From Triglochin maritima (Eukaryota > Streptophyta > Magnoliopsida > Alismatales > Juncaginaceae): a stretch of DNA of 64,000 bases. The DNA is taken from NCBI GenBank assembly GCA_963682175.1, contig OY821790.1:2368501-2432500 (forward strand), in the 5' to 3' direction. Of the stretch, positions 1-12,090 are shown piece by piece (position 1 is the stretch's first letter; each line of letters opens with the position of its first letter). A model generated the notes under the pieces. The model saw only the letters and a list, made by a program, of their open reading frames with translations. It was not told the origin of the DNA and did not search any database. A program made the position numbers and the translations under genes.

Positions 1-2258
1 TCAATTTTTTTAGGTGTTCAATATTTTATATAGTTATTGAGTTATTTGGAAGGTTTATACATAACTCTTATTTTTCATGCACTTTTTTTTTGTTTTCTAA
101 GAGGGTGCATGATAAAATCAATCTCAGAACTTATTTTCCAGACGAAAATCAAGGAAACAAGTATTTTCTTTTCCAAAACACAAATATCTAGCAAAGACCT
201 GATCAAAGGAAAATTATTTGTTTTCCTTTGAAGTGAGAGAGAGGTGTATATTACAAATATATATACATTTTATGGGTTCTTGGGTCTGTTTGGTCTTAAA
301 TATTCTCTGAAATCGAACCCGAGCAAAATTGATCGGTTCGCCAAAATTTCAAAATCGAATCTGACTCGAGTTTACAAAAACCCAACCCAATCTTACCCAA
401 TTAGTTCTATTTGGATCGATTTTCGATTGGTTTAACGCGACCCTAAGTTCACCTTATCTAGGTCTAGATCGGGCTAACATGTTTATCTTTTCACGAGAGG
501 CCTTTGCGTTCTTTTCAAGTAGCAAGAGAACGTTGGGGGTCTCTGTACCATAGGTATTCAAAACCACATTCAAAATAAATAAATAAATAAATAAATTATA
601 GGTGTGCTCTTGGAAAACTGAATTCATGCTCTATTTCTGTATTTTCAGAAAGTCTTCAAATAAGTACAAGATATGAGTAGTATCCATACTATTCTCTATT
701 TCTATACTTCAAATACTGATGCAAACTACACAACTATTTACACCTTTTGGGAAGAATACCCATGAAAATAGGGCAAATCGGGCATTTTGAGCCCGATTAA
801 TCTTTAGGCGCATTAATTAGTAGTCTAATTTTTTTCCTCTCTGTCACGTCAGCGCATCATTTTATATACTTATTTATCTACCTAATACCAAACTTCTTAC
901 CTTCCCTAAAATTTCAACACTCATTTTCCTCTACGTTATTTCATTTTACCTTATTTTTTATTATTTCACAATAATCTACATATTACATAATAAATTATTT
1001 TTACAATCATTTAATCTAAGTAAATAATAAGTATTACGATTAAAATCACAAAATATTATTTATAATTAATAATTCGCAGGCCACCACCCTTTGTCAATTT
1101 AGTTACATTTCTTGTTTAATTTGTCAGCAATCAGCAGATAAAGTCGGTGGGAAAATGCACCAATGCCAATATGCCATTTCTTGGGATTGGCACAAATTTC
1201 CTCAGAATTTGGTTTGGAATTTTGTATTTATAATAATGTCAACAGTGGCATGGCAATTTCTATGTTACGAAGATATTTATTGAAATTGATATAAGGGTGT
1301 GAATGTGAAAGGTATCATTATTTAATAATATTTCAATTGAAAGAAGTAGGATAATGTCTAATGGATGTATTTTTTTCTTCTAGGATGGGTTCAAAAGCCA
1401 GTTATAAATACTAGTATAGTAGTATGTTGTACAGATGACGAGATACAGGACGACCACTTATTTCGGTTTCTGTTCTGTTAATTGAACACATGTATAGCAT
1501 CTCTATGGCTCTATCAAGCTCATGGGAGTTGACTATCGTCTCATAGTTATGATGTACAAAGATCTGTCACTGATCTATCTAGAGGAATGAGAGAAATGAT
1601 GTTTGTTAAACTCTTTTTAACTACTGTGGTCTGTGGAGTTCTGGAGTATAATGGGAATCACCACTTCAAACTTCAAAGTAGGAATTCTTCCTGTTTCTTT
1701 TTACATAAGAGTAGAACATATCACTTGTGATCCCCACAACTTCCTTGAGCACATTTTTGCACCTTTAGTGGCATATCACATACATACGTAGAGTAAACTT
1801 TACCACTTTTGTCCTCAGAAGTGCTCTGTTCACATGCCACATCAATCTCTTGCGAGCGAACTCTGTTTATCTGATACAGACTCTGCTTTTCAGCCGCACC
1901 TTTACTTAATCCATCTTATGATATTATTCCCTATCGATGGTTAAGTCATTCTTCCAGTTTTTCTCACACACTTATGTAAGTTGGATATGTAATGGTTTTA
2001 TTGTTCCTAAATTTATTATATTTCTTCTAACTGTTGTAGGTGAAATTGAAAGATTTGAAGCTCTTCATCATTCCTAGCTTTTTGTAAGGCAACTGAATAT
2101 TTGAGAGACCTGAAAGTTAATGATTTTTTTTAATATTGATCACCTCAGTGTAGTAATGTGAAACCCGACATACATGATAATTTTTATTGAAGGTGAACTT
2201 TCAAATATGTTATCGAGAATCATGAGTTCAGTGATATTGAGTACTATAGAGTTTTAAT
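1..2258. other. AT-rich intergenic DNA, no gene seen
   Basis: Open reading frames here are short, AT-rich and start or stop at random, with no recognisable domain. A simple (AAAT)n microsatellite of about six units lies at 572-597. Nothing in this stretch resembles an LTR border, a tRNA, or a plant exon flanked by convincing splice sites. Confidence 0.6.
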
Positions 2259-2266
2259 GTTGTTGG

Positions 2267-2393
2267 TAGACCTGGGTGTTGGGCCGTGTCGAGCCGAAAA
2301 TCTGGACTGGCGTGTCGGCCCGGTCCCCATGTTGTGGGCTGTACCGGGCCGGGAGATCCCGCTGCCATGCCGTGACCACACGACCCAAGTCTA
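2267..2393. mobile_element. hAT-type MITE, 127 bp
   Basis: This is a small GC-rich island in AT-rich DNA. It begins TAGACCTGGGT and ends ACCCAAGTCTA, which are imperfect terminal inverted repeats of 11 bp with one mismatch. It is flanked on both sides by the same 8-bp sequence, GTTGTTGG (2259-2266 and 2394-2401). An 8-bp duplication with TA-starting inverted repeats is the hAT superfamily signature. It has no coding capacity, so it is a non-autonomous derivative. Its ends do not match the larger hAT at 14827, so a different hAT source probably moved it. Confidence 0.8.
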
Positions 2394-2401
2394 GTTGTTG
2401 G

Positions 2402-4494
2402 TAGATGAAAATTTTGAACTTCAGTTGCAAAAAAATTCATGTGATTTGAACAAAATTAGTTACGTCTGTAATCCGCACTCGAGACACAACAATCAATAAT
2501 GAACTAAAACAAGCGAAAAAAAGATATTAACTAAAAAATAGTCAATCAACTCAAATACAATTAACTCCATCCAGATAATGCAAAATACCCAATTAATTCT
2601 TTCAACTAAAACAACAAAAACCTTAGAGGCTTATCCACAATTTACCCAACTATAGCCGTCGGCCCTGCCGCCACCGCTGGACCTACGATCTTGTTGAACA
2701 AAAGTGTGCTAGAATGCTAGATGTATAATTGAACAATACTTCAATTTTGGATAGTAGTTTAACAATAGCAGAAATATGTCAGAAATTATTCTTTTCTTAA
2801 CAAGATAATAAATAATGAGATGATTTACATTTTCAGTTTACTAGATGCATATTACTGAATTTTAGCCGTTGACATAACCAACGCCCACAACACTCTTAAC
2901 GCTGTAGATTTGTGTATGTTGCGCAACACAATTACCATTTTCACAAGATACCTGGCTGTACTAATCCTTTAGATGAATAGACAAGTTCTCTTTTCAAATC
3001 TCCAAACAGGAAATGCTCAAATTCAAGATAGCATAGTCCTAACAATTTCTGTTCTTAAAGCCACCTCCAAATGAAAGTGATGAAAACACTTGATATCTGA
3101 AGATTGCAGCTCACAATTCTATATTTTTTCAGTAACATGTAACTAAACTCAGATATTTACTGTGGATTACCCCAATAGTTGCAACCATTTTAATTGGAAA
3201 AAAAAATCTTACGAAGTCTCCATTGAACTCTTGAACCAACGAAAAGATACACTTGCATCGATATTGTTAGACCACAAGAAATATAAGGCCCACGTGGGGC
3301 AGCCAATTCCTTCATATTTTGTATTTATATATAACCTTGATTACAACTATTACAAACTTGTACACCAAGAAATGTAATTAAATAAAAATATAGTTTCATA
3401 TTGTAATATCACATATTGTACTTCTTACTGTAAATAGAATACTCAACCTCATTTGTAAATCAAGTAATGAAGAACTTCTTTGTCTACTCAATATTTCATG
3501 TGTTAGATATTCTCACAGATACGAAGTCTCAGGAACTGTATCAGAATACAAAAAATTGAATAAAGAAATTCGAAAATAAATTCAGCATCACAAACAACTC
3601 CAATAGAACAGCATCAAAATCAACAAACGAGACTTCAGCTCCAAAGATAAATCAATCTTCCAAATGAGTCTCACAGAACTCTGCAAAAAAATCTACAAGC
3701 ATAACTGAATTTCACAGATAAAAATATAATTGAAATGGTCTCCATATATGACTTTGTAGATTAAGTTACAATGCATATAACTATATAAGTAGTAAGAGTG
3801 AGCAGCATTAAGTCGCAACACTTAAAATTAGTATTTAGTTTACAATATCCTGGGCACTATTTTATTCGCCTGGTCCTTAGTACTTGGCAAAACATCATCT
3901 CCTTCTTTAAATATATATTAATTCTCTAATCTCCCATTTAGGCATTTTATCTAGATGAGTTGCCTTAGGGGGTCAGAAATCTGCTTCCTGAAAAGGCATT
4001 TTCCTTTGCTTCTTACGCCTTTCTGGTTCAAAGATAATATTTTACACAGCACTCTTACTCCGACTTCATCTTTTTAAGGAATACCAGTAAGATCCCACTC
4101 GCGACAATAGCAAAAAGTATCAATTTGAATCAACTTCAAAGGTTTTACATGAACTTTCCATTTCAAACTGAACCTGACTTCCAAACTAATTGTTAAATAG
4201 CTGCACTAAATTTTGCATCGATTTGTCAGCTTTAACTTGGTTTTGGTGACAGATCAAGCTATTTAATTGCACTATCGCTTTTCTTTTGCTTGCATTCTCT
4301 TCATCAAGAGTAGAATACTTGGATTTCTCAAAGCATGCGACACACTCAAGTTGAAGGCAATTTACATTTTGACCACAACTAAGTCTCCATACCCCATAGG
4401 CGATCTTTGATGGGTAAGGATTCTAACAATACTACAGCGAAACTACAGATTAAACGCACCAATGGGACAAAAAACGAATATAGACTTTTCGGAA
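2402..4494. other. Intergenic DNA with one possible decayed coding remnant
   Basis: Mostly AT-rich sequence with no recognised element ends. On the minus strand, 4380 down to 4055 reads more like protein than its surroundings: about 60 codons with a Lys/Glu/Gln-rich helical character, then two stops, then in another frame a hydrophobic stretch LILFAIVASGILLVFL followed by KKMKSE and a stop at 4055-4057. That could be the decayed 3' end of a membrane-anchored host protein, but I do not recognise it, and frame changes and stops argue against a living gene. Confidence 0.25.
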
Positions 4495-4628
4495 ATTTTA
4501 CTTCTCGCTCTTTCCCAAATTTTAAAGCAACAAACAAACACACAGAAAATGTAAAGACACAAGCAATCAACACAACATACTTGAACAATCACAAACACGC
4601 GATTTACAAGGTTCGACAACGTGCTTAC
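4495..4628 (-). mobile_element. Tork-like copia leader fragment
   Basis: This minus-strand block is clearly homologous to 28651-28772, which sits just upstream of the Tork-like gag. Shared features are the GGGAAAGAGCGAGAAGT stretch and the repeated TTTGTTTGTTGC stretch. It abuts the LTR that begins at 4629 and loses homology at about 4495, so only the leader of this copy remains and no gag follows. Confidence 0.55.
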
Positions 4629-7293
4629 TGTTGGATTTCGTCTCATGCTTATGTGTATAGTTTTAAATTTTTATACATGCAAGCAAAATCGTTTTTCATG
4701 TTTTTAATAATTTTATGCACAAAACTTCCCTACGATATTTCAATTTGATGTACACTATATTACAATGAAATATATAAGTTAATCATACCTAAAAGAAAGG
4801 TCGAACTCTTTTCAATCGTCGGAAGTCGCGTTGCACTCGAATTGTTCGGAGAACACCCTCCAAGTGTTCACCAAAGATTTTGTTAACTAGTCAATCAAAT
4901 TTGAGATTAGAGAGATTGAAGTTAGTCAATCAATCTCTAATTCAATGTTAGAACCTAGCTAATAACCATTTCAATGCTCCAAAGAATTTAATCTCTAGCA
5001 CCTTGATAAATAAGAGAATTTTGGGATGGATTGATGGAGAAATATGGAGAGAGAGGAAAATTTTGCATTAATTAAACAAAGGAAGGGAGGAGTGACCTAT
5101 TTATAGGTTCTCCTTAAACCCACTTCATGTGTAAACCACTTACACATGATCCCTTGCTTTTCTCTCCATTAAACCAATCACATTTTGACACATCATTAGC
5201 GCATACCCACCTTTGACCAAATTGGATTAAATCCAACCCATGATCAACACAAATCTCTTATAAATGTAGGCAGAATCTCAGGCAAACGGTCGACCGGAAT
5301 AACCAATCGGTCAACCGATTGGTTACTTTTTTGATGATTTCGGTCGGACCAAAACCTATACGGTCGACCAATCAGTCACTTTAAAAAGTCCCTGATAATT
5401 TCGGATGAACAACACGTGTAAACGGAGACCGATTCATCATAAGAAAAAGTTCATGTTATTTTAGGTCGGATTGTGTTTCAAGTCGGTCGACCGATTCTCT
5501 ATCAGGAATGCTCCTGATAATTTCGGTCGAACCACGATCCACACTGGTTGACCGCTCCCTTACCAGGAAAGCGCCTGATAATTCGATCGAACCACGCATC
5601 CACCCAGTCGACCGTTTCCGAACTCAAAAAGTTACTGTTAAATTCGGTTGACCGGTTCCCGAAAATGTTCGACTATTTTCACTGTTTTTTTTGCCTTTAC
5701 CTAATTTTGGATTAATATCCAACAAAATTTGATCTTTGGAGTCTTAGCGAATTCATATGTTATAATGTTGCAGATCACATTATTTTATGTAACATATTAT
5801 CATATATAATGTCAAAACATTATACCCTATAATATATACATCTCATACGAATTTATGATCATTCTAACCATGTCGTTATCACTACATATTGATTTTATTA
5901 CATTATCACATATATATTATTTTATAACACATGAAACATAATATATCATATAAAACACAAAATCAAATTTTTTGTTTCCCGGTTTTGTGGTGTGACTTAG
6001 AGGAGGATCTAAGTTATGTTGGTAATAATATTAAACATTTAATATCATAAACTATAAGCGGTATCTAGCTACACATTATAGTTGCCCAAATAACCAAAAT
6101 GTTTTGTTCACTCAAACAGAACACGATCCATTCAGCGATATATGTAATATGACTTTTGTCTATCTCTTACCTCATAATATTACGAATATTATACAAAGTA
6201 AAAAGTGTTATCTTTGTATTATATATTCTTTGTTTGATCTGTTTAAGCTAATTATAAATATGTAACTTAACATAAGTTATATTGTGCACATTATAATTAT
6301 GCTTTATCAAGGGGACCACTAATATCATCACTCAAGTCTAGAGGGGCAATGATAATCTTTTCCAACACAAGTCACGTATAATCAACTAATATCTTTTTCA
6401 CTATGCTAAATGATAGCTTTTGGTAATAATCAAATCATACACTTCTCATATGAAAAGATATAGGTCTCATATCTTAGGATTCAAAGACATAATGAAACAT
6501 TAATGACACAAACACAATTCCATAATTCTTTATTTGTTAGGTCAATTCAATATATTGAAGAAACATTGTCTATTTTATATACTCATGTTGTTAAAATACT
6601 TGTAGAGCTACAATATCCTTTAACAAACATGACAATCTTATCTCGATAATTAATGTTCCATGTTAATCACCATGATTGGTAATTAATTGCCTTAATCTCG
6701 GTAACCAACATTAATGAATGTTCTCATGTTAATCGAGATTACAAGGAATGGAGGGCATTTGTCCTCCAAAACTCACAAGATCTCACTCTAACCCTAGTCT
6801 CTTAAGAAGAAAATAATAGTATATGTATTGTATACAAGAAAATGGTAAAAAACCCTTAAATACTATGCTCAAAATCGTAAAAGAAAACATGCAAAACATG
6901 GGCAACGGTCGACCAATTTCCTCCACCGGTCAACCGGTTCAATTAACTGGAATAGTTCCAAATAATTGTGGTCGACTGGTGCCACCAATCGGTCGACCGC
7001 TCCACGGGTATCTTCTGATCTAAGCAGCTTTCCGGTCGATCGATATACCCCATCGGTCGACTGTTTCTGAGCTCCATAAGTCCCTGGAATTTTTGGTCGA
7101 ACGGTGTGCCACCCTGTCCGACCATTTCCCAACTTCTAATAGTACCTGATAAAATTAGTCAAACAGTCCAACACCGGTCGACCGTTTATCACCTCCGAAA
7201 GCTCATGGTAAAACCGATCTAATGGTATCCCACACCAGTCGACTGTTTTCCTCTATTTTCCTATCTTAACAAATATAAATCAATTTTCCAACA
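4629..7293 (-). mobile_element. Tork-like copia LTR (about 2.7 kb)
   Basis: On the plus strand the block starts TGTTGG and ends CCAACA, a 6-bp terminal inverted repeat with the TG...CA rule. The right border is confirmed by a minus-strand polypurine tract (7294-7306) directly next to TGTTGG. A TATAAATA box on the minus strand lies near 5100. Two clusters of GGTCGACC-type palindromes lie at 5287-5660 and 6906-7245. The interior matches 28900-30600 in inverted orientation. Oddly, element-internal sequence occurs on both sides: a pol end with polypurine tract on the right and a leader on the left. Confidence 0.6.
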
Positions 7294-7446
7294 ATCTCCA
7301 CCTTGGTTGTAATTTGTTACCTGAGTCAGCTTCTAATTCGCTTCCTTTGTGCTTCCTTGAAGCACCGTTGGTGCTACCCCCTATAGCACTCCTCCTTCGC
7401 AGTTTCTGAGGACGTCGAGAAGTTTCGAGCACAACTCAAACTTCTC
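7294..7446 (-). pseudogene. Copia pol 3' end and polypurine tract (fragment)
   Basis: Read on the minus strand, this encodes a short tail resembling the C-terminus of copia polyproteins (a KFELCSKLLDVL stretch), with an in-frame stop. It is followed by AAGGTGGAGA, a typical copia polypurine tract, immediately before the LTR start. Reverse transcriptase and RNase H, which should lie upstream, are missing: homology breaks at about 7447, where an LTR fragment of another family begins. Confidence 0.5.
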
Positions 7447-7881
7447 CCGGACCGAATGTGGGCAGTTGAAAACACTACAGGATAATTGATCACTCGGTCG
7501 ACCGAATGTGGGCAGACAGTTCAGGTTTAGTTTTAGTGCTTTCCGGTCTAAGTTTGGGTGATCTATTGAAGTCTAATTGATGTGAAATTTTGCGTGTGAC
7601 TTCTATAGGGAACCTACTGTGTATGTGAGTAGTTTTGAGCTCAAGTATGCTCAATTACACATAGTTCCTAAGACTCAAATTAAATCAAGATTACATGTCT
7701 TCAAATGAGCTTTATTACATGTCTTGACTTGATTTGCTTTCTTCCTTGAGTCTTGATCACCTGTAGAAGTTAGCACAATACAATATATATTCTATGCAAT
7801 ATGTGTGCTACTCTACATTGATTATAATTAAGATTAGGTTGATTAAATCATAAAACATAGATTACGGCCAAAAAACCAACA
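7447..7881 (-). mobile_element. SIRE-like D-family LTR fragment
   Basis: This matches the right-hand third of the D-family LTRs (for example 23950-24343 and 44520-44870), including the GTGACTTCTATAGGGAACCT stretch and the terminal CCAACA at 7876-7881. It contains one exact CGGTCGACCG. The left part of the LTR is missing, so it is a truncated copy rather than a full insertion. Confidence 0.6.
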
Positions 7882-9492
7882 ACTTGTGTTAAGTTACACA
7901 TTTATAATTAACTTAAGAGATCAAGAAATGAATATAAAATACAAAGGTGACTCATTCTTAATATCATTAGGCAAGGGATGGACACAAGTGATGCCTTTAC
8001 ATCACTAAATGGATCTTGTTTAGTTCGAGTGAATAAAAACATCTTTGTTAATTGGGTAGCTATAATGTGTGGCAAGATACCGCTTATAGTTTATGATATC
8101 AATTGTTTAATATCATTGCCAATTAACTTGGATCCTCCTATAGGTCATACCACAAAACTGGGAAATTAGAAGTTTAATTTAAAATTTATATGATGTATCA
8201 GGTTTCATATACATGTGGTGAATCGATAAAATCAATGTGTCATGAAAATGACATAGCTAGAATCATAAATAAATTCATATGAGATGTATGTATTGTGGGG
8301 TGTAATGGTTGACATTACATATGATAATATATTACATGATATATGAATTTGCTAAAACCCCAAAGATCAAATTTTGTTGGATGTAAATCCAAAATTTGAT
8401 AAAGGTAAAATCGGATCAAAACGGTCGAACGTAGTTCAGAGACCGATCGACCGAAAAGTCACAGTAGTTGTTGCACATGTCAACGGTCGACTGGAAGGAT
8501 GCGTTTGGTCGACCGAAATCCTCTAGGAGCTTCCGCGTATTTCAATTGGTGTAAATCGGTCGATCGGGTAGAGGTCGTGGTTCAACCGAAATATCCCAGG
8601 AACTTTTCCTAGTTGTGATCGGTCGACCGACTTGCTTCGTGGTTCGACCGAAATCAGTTGGGAACTTTTCCTGGTTGGAATTGATCGACTGACTATGGAG
8701 CGCAGTCTGACCAAAAATTTCCAGTAGCTCGTCCACTGGGTTTCTAGTGTAGAAATGGTTGACCGTTTGGGCAAGTTTGTTCCACCAAAACATCCCGTGT
8801 TGGTCGACCGTTTAGACAAATTTGTTGAACTTAAGTTTTCTATTTTGTGTATCTTACACAAACTTCAACCGAATCTTCCCTAATGGCTATAACACTTTAG
8901 GAGGTTATAAATAGAGGTTTACAAACCTTATTTACACAACTCTCCAACTTCTATTTGTCTCCTACATTAAAGACTCTCCTCCCAATCAAGAAATCTCAAA
9001 TCCTAAACACAAGAGCCTAAACTTCCACACCTTGATCAAAAATCCTATCATACTCAAAGTGTGCTCAAGTTAGAGAGTGTTTTATTTACTCACGTTTTGC
9101 AGTTGTAAAAAATAAAGGTTTCAGTAAAAGTCCAAAGCAAATTAGAAAGGTTTTGGTGAAAACCTGAAGCATCCCTCCGGGCTGTGAGAGGAGGAACTAA
9201 GCTCAGTGAGGATTGTTCGTGAGCTTGAAGTGTAAAGGGTTGATCTCGGCCTGGAATGATATCGGATAGTGAAGACGTGAGTGGAGCTCGTGGAATCGAG
9301 TGGAGCTTGCAAGAGAGGAAGTAGGACCTGGGTGGGGTGTTGAACCTCTATAAAAACCGTTGTCTTCATTTGTGGTTTGCATTGCTTGCTTTTCTCTACT
9401 CATTTTTATTGTTAAACTTCATTGCATCTTATTTATTTAAGTAGAGATTAAGTTAATTTGATTAGATTAATTAGGGCATACACGATCCTACA
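7882..9492 (+). mobile_element. Hybrid copia LTR, sense orientation
   Basis: The left half (7900-8400) matches the upstream part of the Tork-like LTR at 29390-29950. The right half (8880-9492) matches the D-family LTR in sense orientation, including the TATA region near 8903 and the end CGATCCTACA at 9483-9492. Between the two lies a cluster of GGTCGACC palindromes (8422-8812), which both parent families carry. The simplest reading is a recombinant LTR with its breakpoint in the palindrome cluster. A shared ancestral LTR that later diverged is the alternative. Confidence 0.45.
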
Positions 9493-10238
9493 AGCCTTAT
9501 ATGCTTTAAACTTCTCAAACAGATCAGATTTATTTTTCAGAAAATAAACTCATACCTTTCTTGAGAAGTCATCGATGAATATGACAAAATATTTGGCTCC
9601 ACCCTTTGACTGAACCAGTGCCGGTCCCCAGACATCGGAATGCACATACTCCAATATGCTTCTTGTATTGTAGATAGTCCTCTTGAATCGAATCCTATGT
9701 TGTTTACCGAAGACACAATACTTGCAAAATTACAATTTGCAACTATTGACACCCTTCAACAATCATTGTTTGTGTAGCTCACACAAACCCTTTTCCGACA
9801 TATGAACAAGCCTCATATGCCAAAGTACGATATTGTCTTCGTCATTTTGTGCAACATTTGTTGCACCCCTTCCTGCCACTACATTTCGTTGCATCCAATA
9901 CATGTTGCCCACCTTGGTTTCTTTCATCAATGTCATTGCTACATGAGTGACCTTAATCTTCATGTGTCCCTCGGACCATCTCCACCCAAGAGTATCTAAC
10001 TCTCCTAGAGAAATCAGGTTCTTCTTTAACTCAGGAAGATGACACACTCCCGTCAATGTTCGAATGCACCCATCAAACATCTTAAACTTTGTAGAAGTGG
10101 TAATGCATGGTGCATCGTTGCCCATAACAACGATTCCTCCTTTCAGTGGTTCATAAGAGGTAAACAACTCTCTAACCGGGCACATGTGATACAATGCTCC
10201 TGTATCCAAGATCTAACCATTCAATTATCTATCGATAT
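9493..10238 (-). pseudogene. Tork-like copia protease / GAG-pre-integrase / integrase start
   Basis: On the minus strand the order is a protease start (an LDTGA motif, active-site Asp), then a GAG-pre-integrase domain with the LWHMRLVHMSE signature, then the beginning of the integrase core (HSDVWGP with the first catalytic Asp, then FIDDFSRK). Tnt1/Tork copia elements show this arrangement. In-frame stops precede the protease motif, and a frame change separates the GAG-pre-integrase part from the integrase part. At 9493 the coding homology stops at an LTR border, so the rest of integrase is absent. The upstream part of the same element continues beyond the solo LTR at 10239-11587. Confidence 0.75.
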
Positions 10239-11587
10239 TGTAGGATCGTGAGGGTCGGCTATGCTAATCACTTTTACGCTAATTACCTACTCGTTTAACA
10301 AACAAAGATATGTGCAGCGGAAATTAAACTAAACAAGTAAGTAGGGAAGGAATAATTAAACCACAATGAGACGGGGGATTTTTATAGAGGTTCGGCACCC
10401 CACCCGGGTCCTAGTCCTCTCTTGCAAGTTCCGCTCGGATCACCGAGCTCCGCTCACGACTTCACTAACCACTCCCCATTCCGGGCCGGGAGAGAACGCC
10501 TTTACAAGTCTTCAAGCTCACGAACAACCCTCGCCGAGCTTGGCTCCTCCTCTCACAATCTGACAGGATCACTTCGGGCTCTCACCGAAGTATATACTCA
10601 TGTCTTGGGCTTTCACCAAGACCTTTGCTTCTTGCACAATGGTTGAGTGGAACAACACTCTCTAAACTTGAGCACACTTGAGTAGAATATGGAATTGATC
10701 ACTAAGTGTGTAAGGTTTGAGCTTTTGAGTGTGTGGAGCTTTCTCTCTAATGTTGGGGACAAATAGGTGTTGGAGAGATGTGTTAAAATGTGTTTTACAT
10801 CTCTATTTATAAGCTCCAAAAGAGTTATAGCCGTTGGGATTGATTGGGTAAGAGTTGGTGTAGGATACACAAAACAGAAACCTGCAGGACCCAATTCTGC
10901 CAAAAAACGGTCGACCGAAACGGGTATATCGTTCGACCGTTTGGTCAAAATTCAGCTTTGACTTAATTTCACTTAAGGTAACGGTCGAACGGGCTCAGGG
11001 GATCGGTCGACCGAATAAGTCCAGGCACTTCTGGGAGACCAAAATGTGTTGGTTCGGTCGACCGTTAGGAAAGTTTCGGTCGACCGGATGTTTGGTAATT
11101 TAGGGGTATTTGGGAATAATACGAATACGACCATTGGGTATAATACGACAAAACAAACGGTCATGTGACATGTGTAAACGGTCGAACAAAATGGTTTCAA
11201 CGGTCGACCGTTTTGGACCAGGAAGTTCATGTTTTGTTTAGGTGTTTTCCGGTTCTAGTTTGGATGATCTATCGAAGTCCAAATTATGTGAAATTTTGTG
11301 TGTGACTTCTATAGGGAACCTAGTGTGTGGTTGAGTAGTTTTTAGCTCAAGTATGCTCAATTACACAAGGTTCTTAAAGACTCAAAGAAATACAAAATAC
11401 ATTTCTTCAAATGAGCTTGATTACATGTCTTGACTTGATTTCCTTTCTTCCTTGAGTCTTGATCACCTGTAGAGGTTAGCACAAAGCAATATATATGCAA
11501 TGCAACATGTGTGCTACTCTACATGATCACAATTAAGATTAGGTTGATTAAATCATCAAAGCATAGATTAAGGCAAAAAAGGCAACA
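10239..11587 (-). mobile_element. D-family (SIRE-like) solo LTR
   Basis: It starts TGTAGGATCG and ends GGCAACA on the plus strand and is about 1.35 kb, the same length as the LTRs of element D. It is flanked by GATAT (10234-10238) and GATAC (11588-11592), a 5-bp TSD with one change. There is no internal region, so recombination between two LTRs probably removed the body. It carries a CGGTCGACCG cluster at 10908-11210, and its TATA box reads on the minus strand. It splits the Tork-like protease from the gag zinc-knuckle region. Confidence 0.85.
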
Positions 11588-12090
11588 GATACTTGGGACG
11601 CAAACTATTAGGACATCGACTTCGTCTTGTTCCCCCACCACACTTGCTGAACCAAATCCAGCGGATTTGCCTTTAAGCTTCTGTTGTGTCTCCTTGAAGG
11701 CTCTACGGTCACACTTCATGTGACCTGTCTTATTGCACAAGAAATATTCAAGGGATCTCCCCTTTGTTTTAGACATGCCACTTTTGTCTCCATTTCCTTT
11801 GTTACTCGTCCTGCCCTTTCCATTCAATGAGACGATTGGTCCTTCACCCTTAATAGAAGAGCTACTATCCAAAAATTTCCTTGCATCAAAACTGATCAAC
11901 GTGCCCTTGACCTCTTCTGGCACCAGAGAATACTTCCCATATATGATCATGTTCACCAAGTTCTCAAATGAGTCCGGCAACGACGTCAACAAAAGTATTG
12001 CCCTATCTTTATCTTCCAATTTGACATACAACTGAGTCAAATCTGTGATAAGTTTGTTAAACACCGAAAGGTGATAAACAAAAGTGTGCT
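11588..12090 (-). pseudogene. Tork-like copia gag, C-terminal half
   Basis: The minus-strand frame resembles the Tnt1-type gag (UBN2 family): a VFNKLITDL stretch, then KDRAILLLTSLPDSFENL, then a basic linker. The zinc knuckle is recognisable but damaged: FLCNKTGHMKC keeps the GH core but lacks the first cysteine and the normal spacing. The N-terminal half lies at 28343-28772, on the other side of Athila element A. The reading direction and the GTGCT duplication (12086-12090 and 28343-28347) show the two halves were once contiguous. Confidence 0.8.

Noticed and set aside
37..435. Two small open frames at the left edge.
   Set aside because: Short, AT-rich, without domain, splice context or homology to anything recognised.
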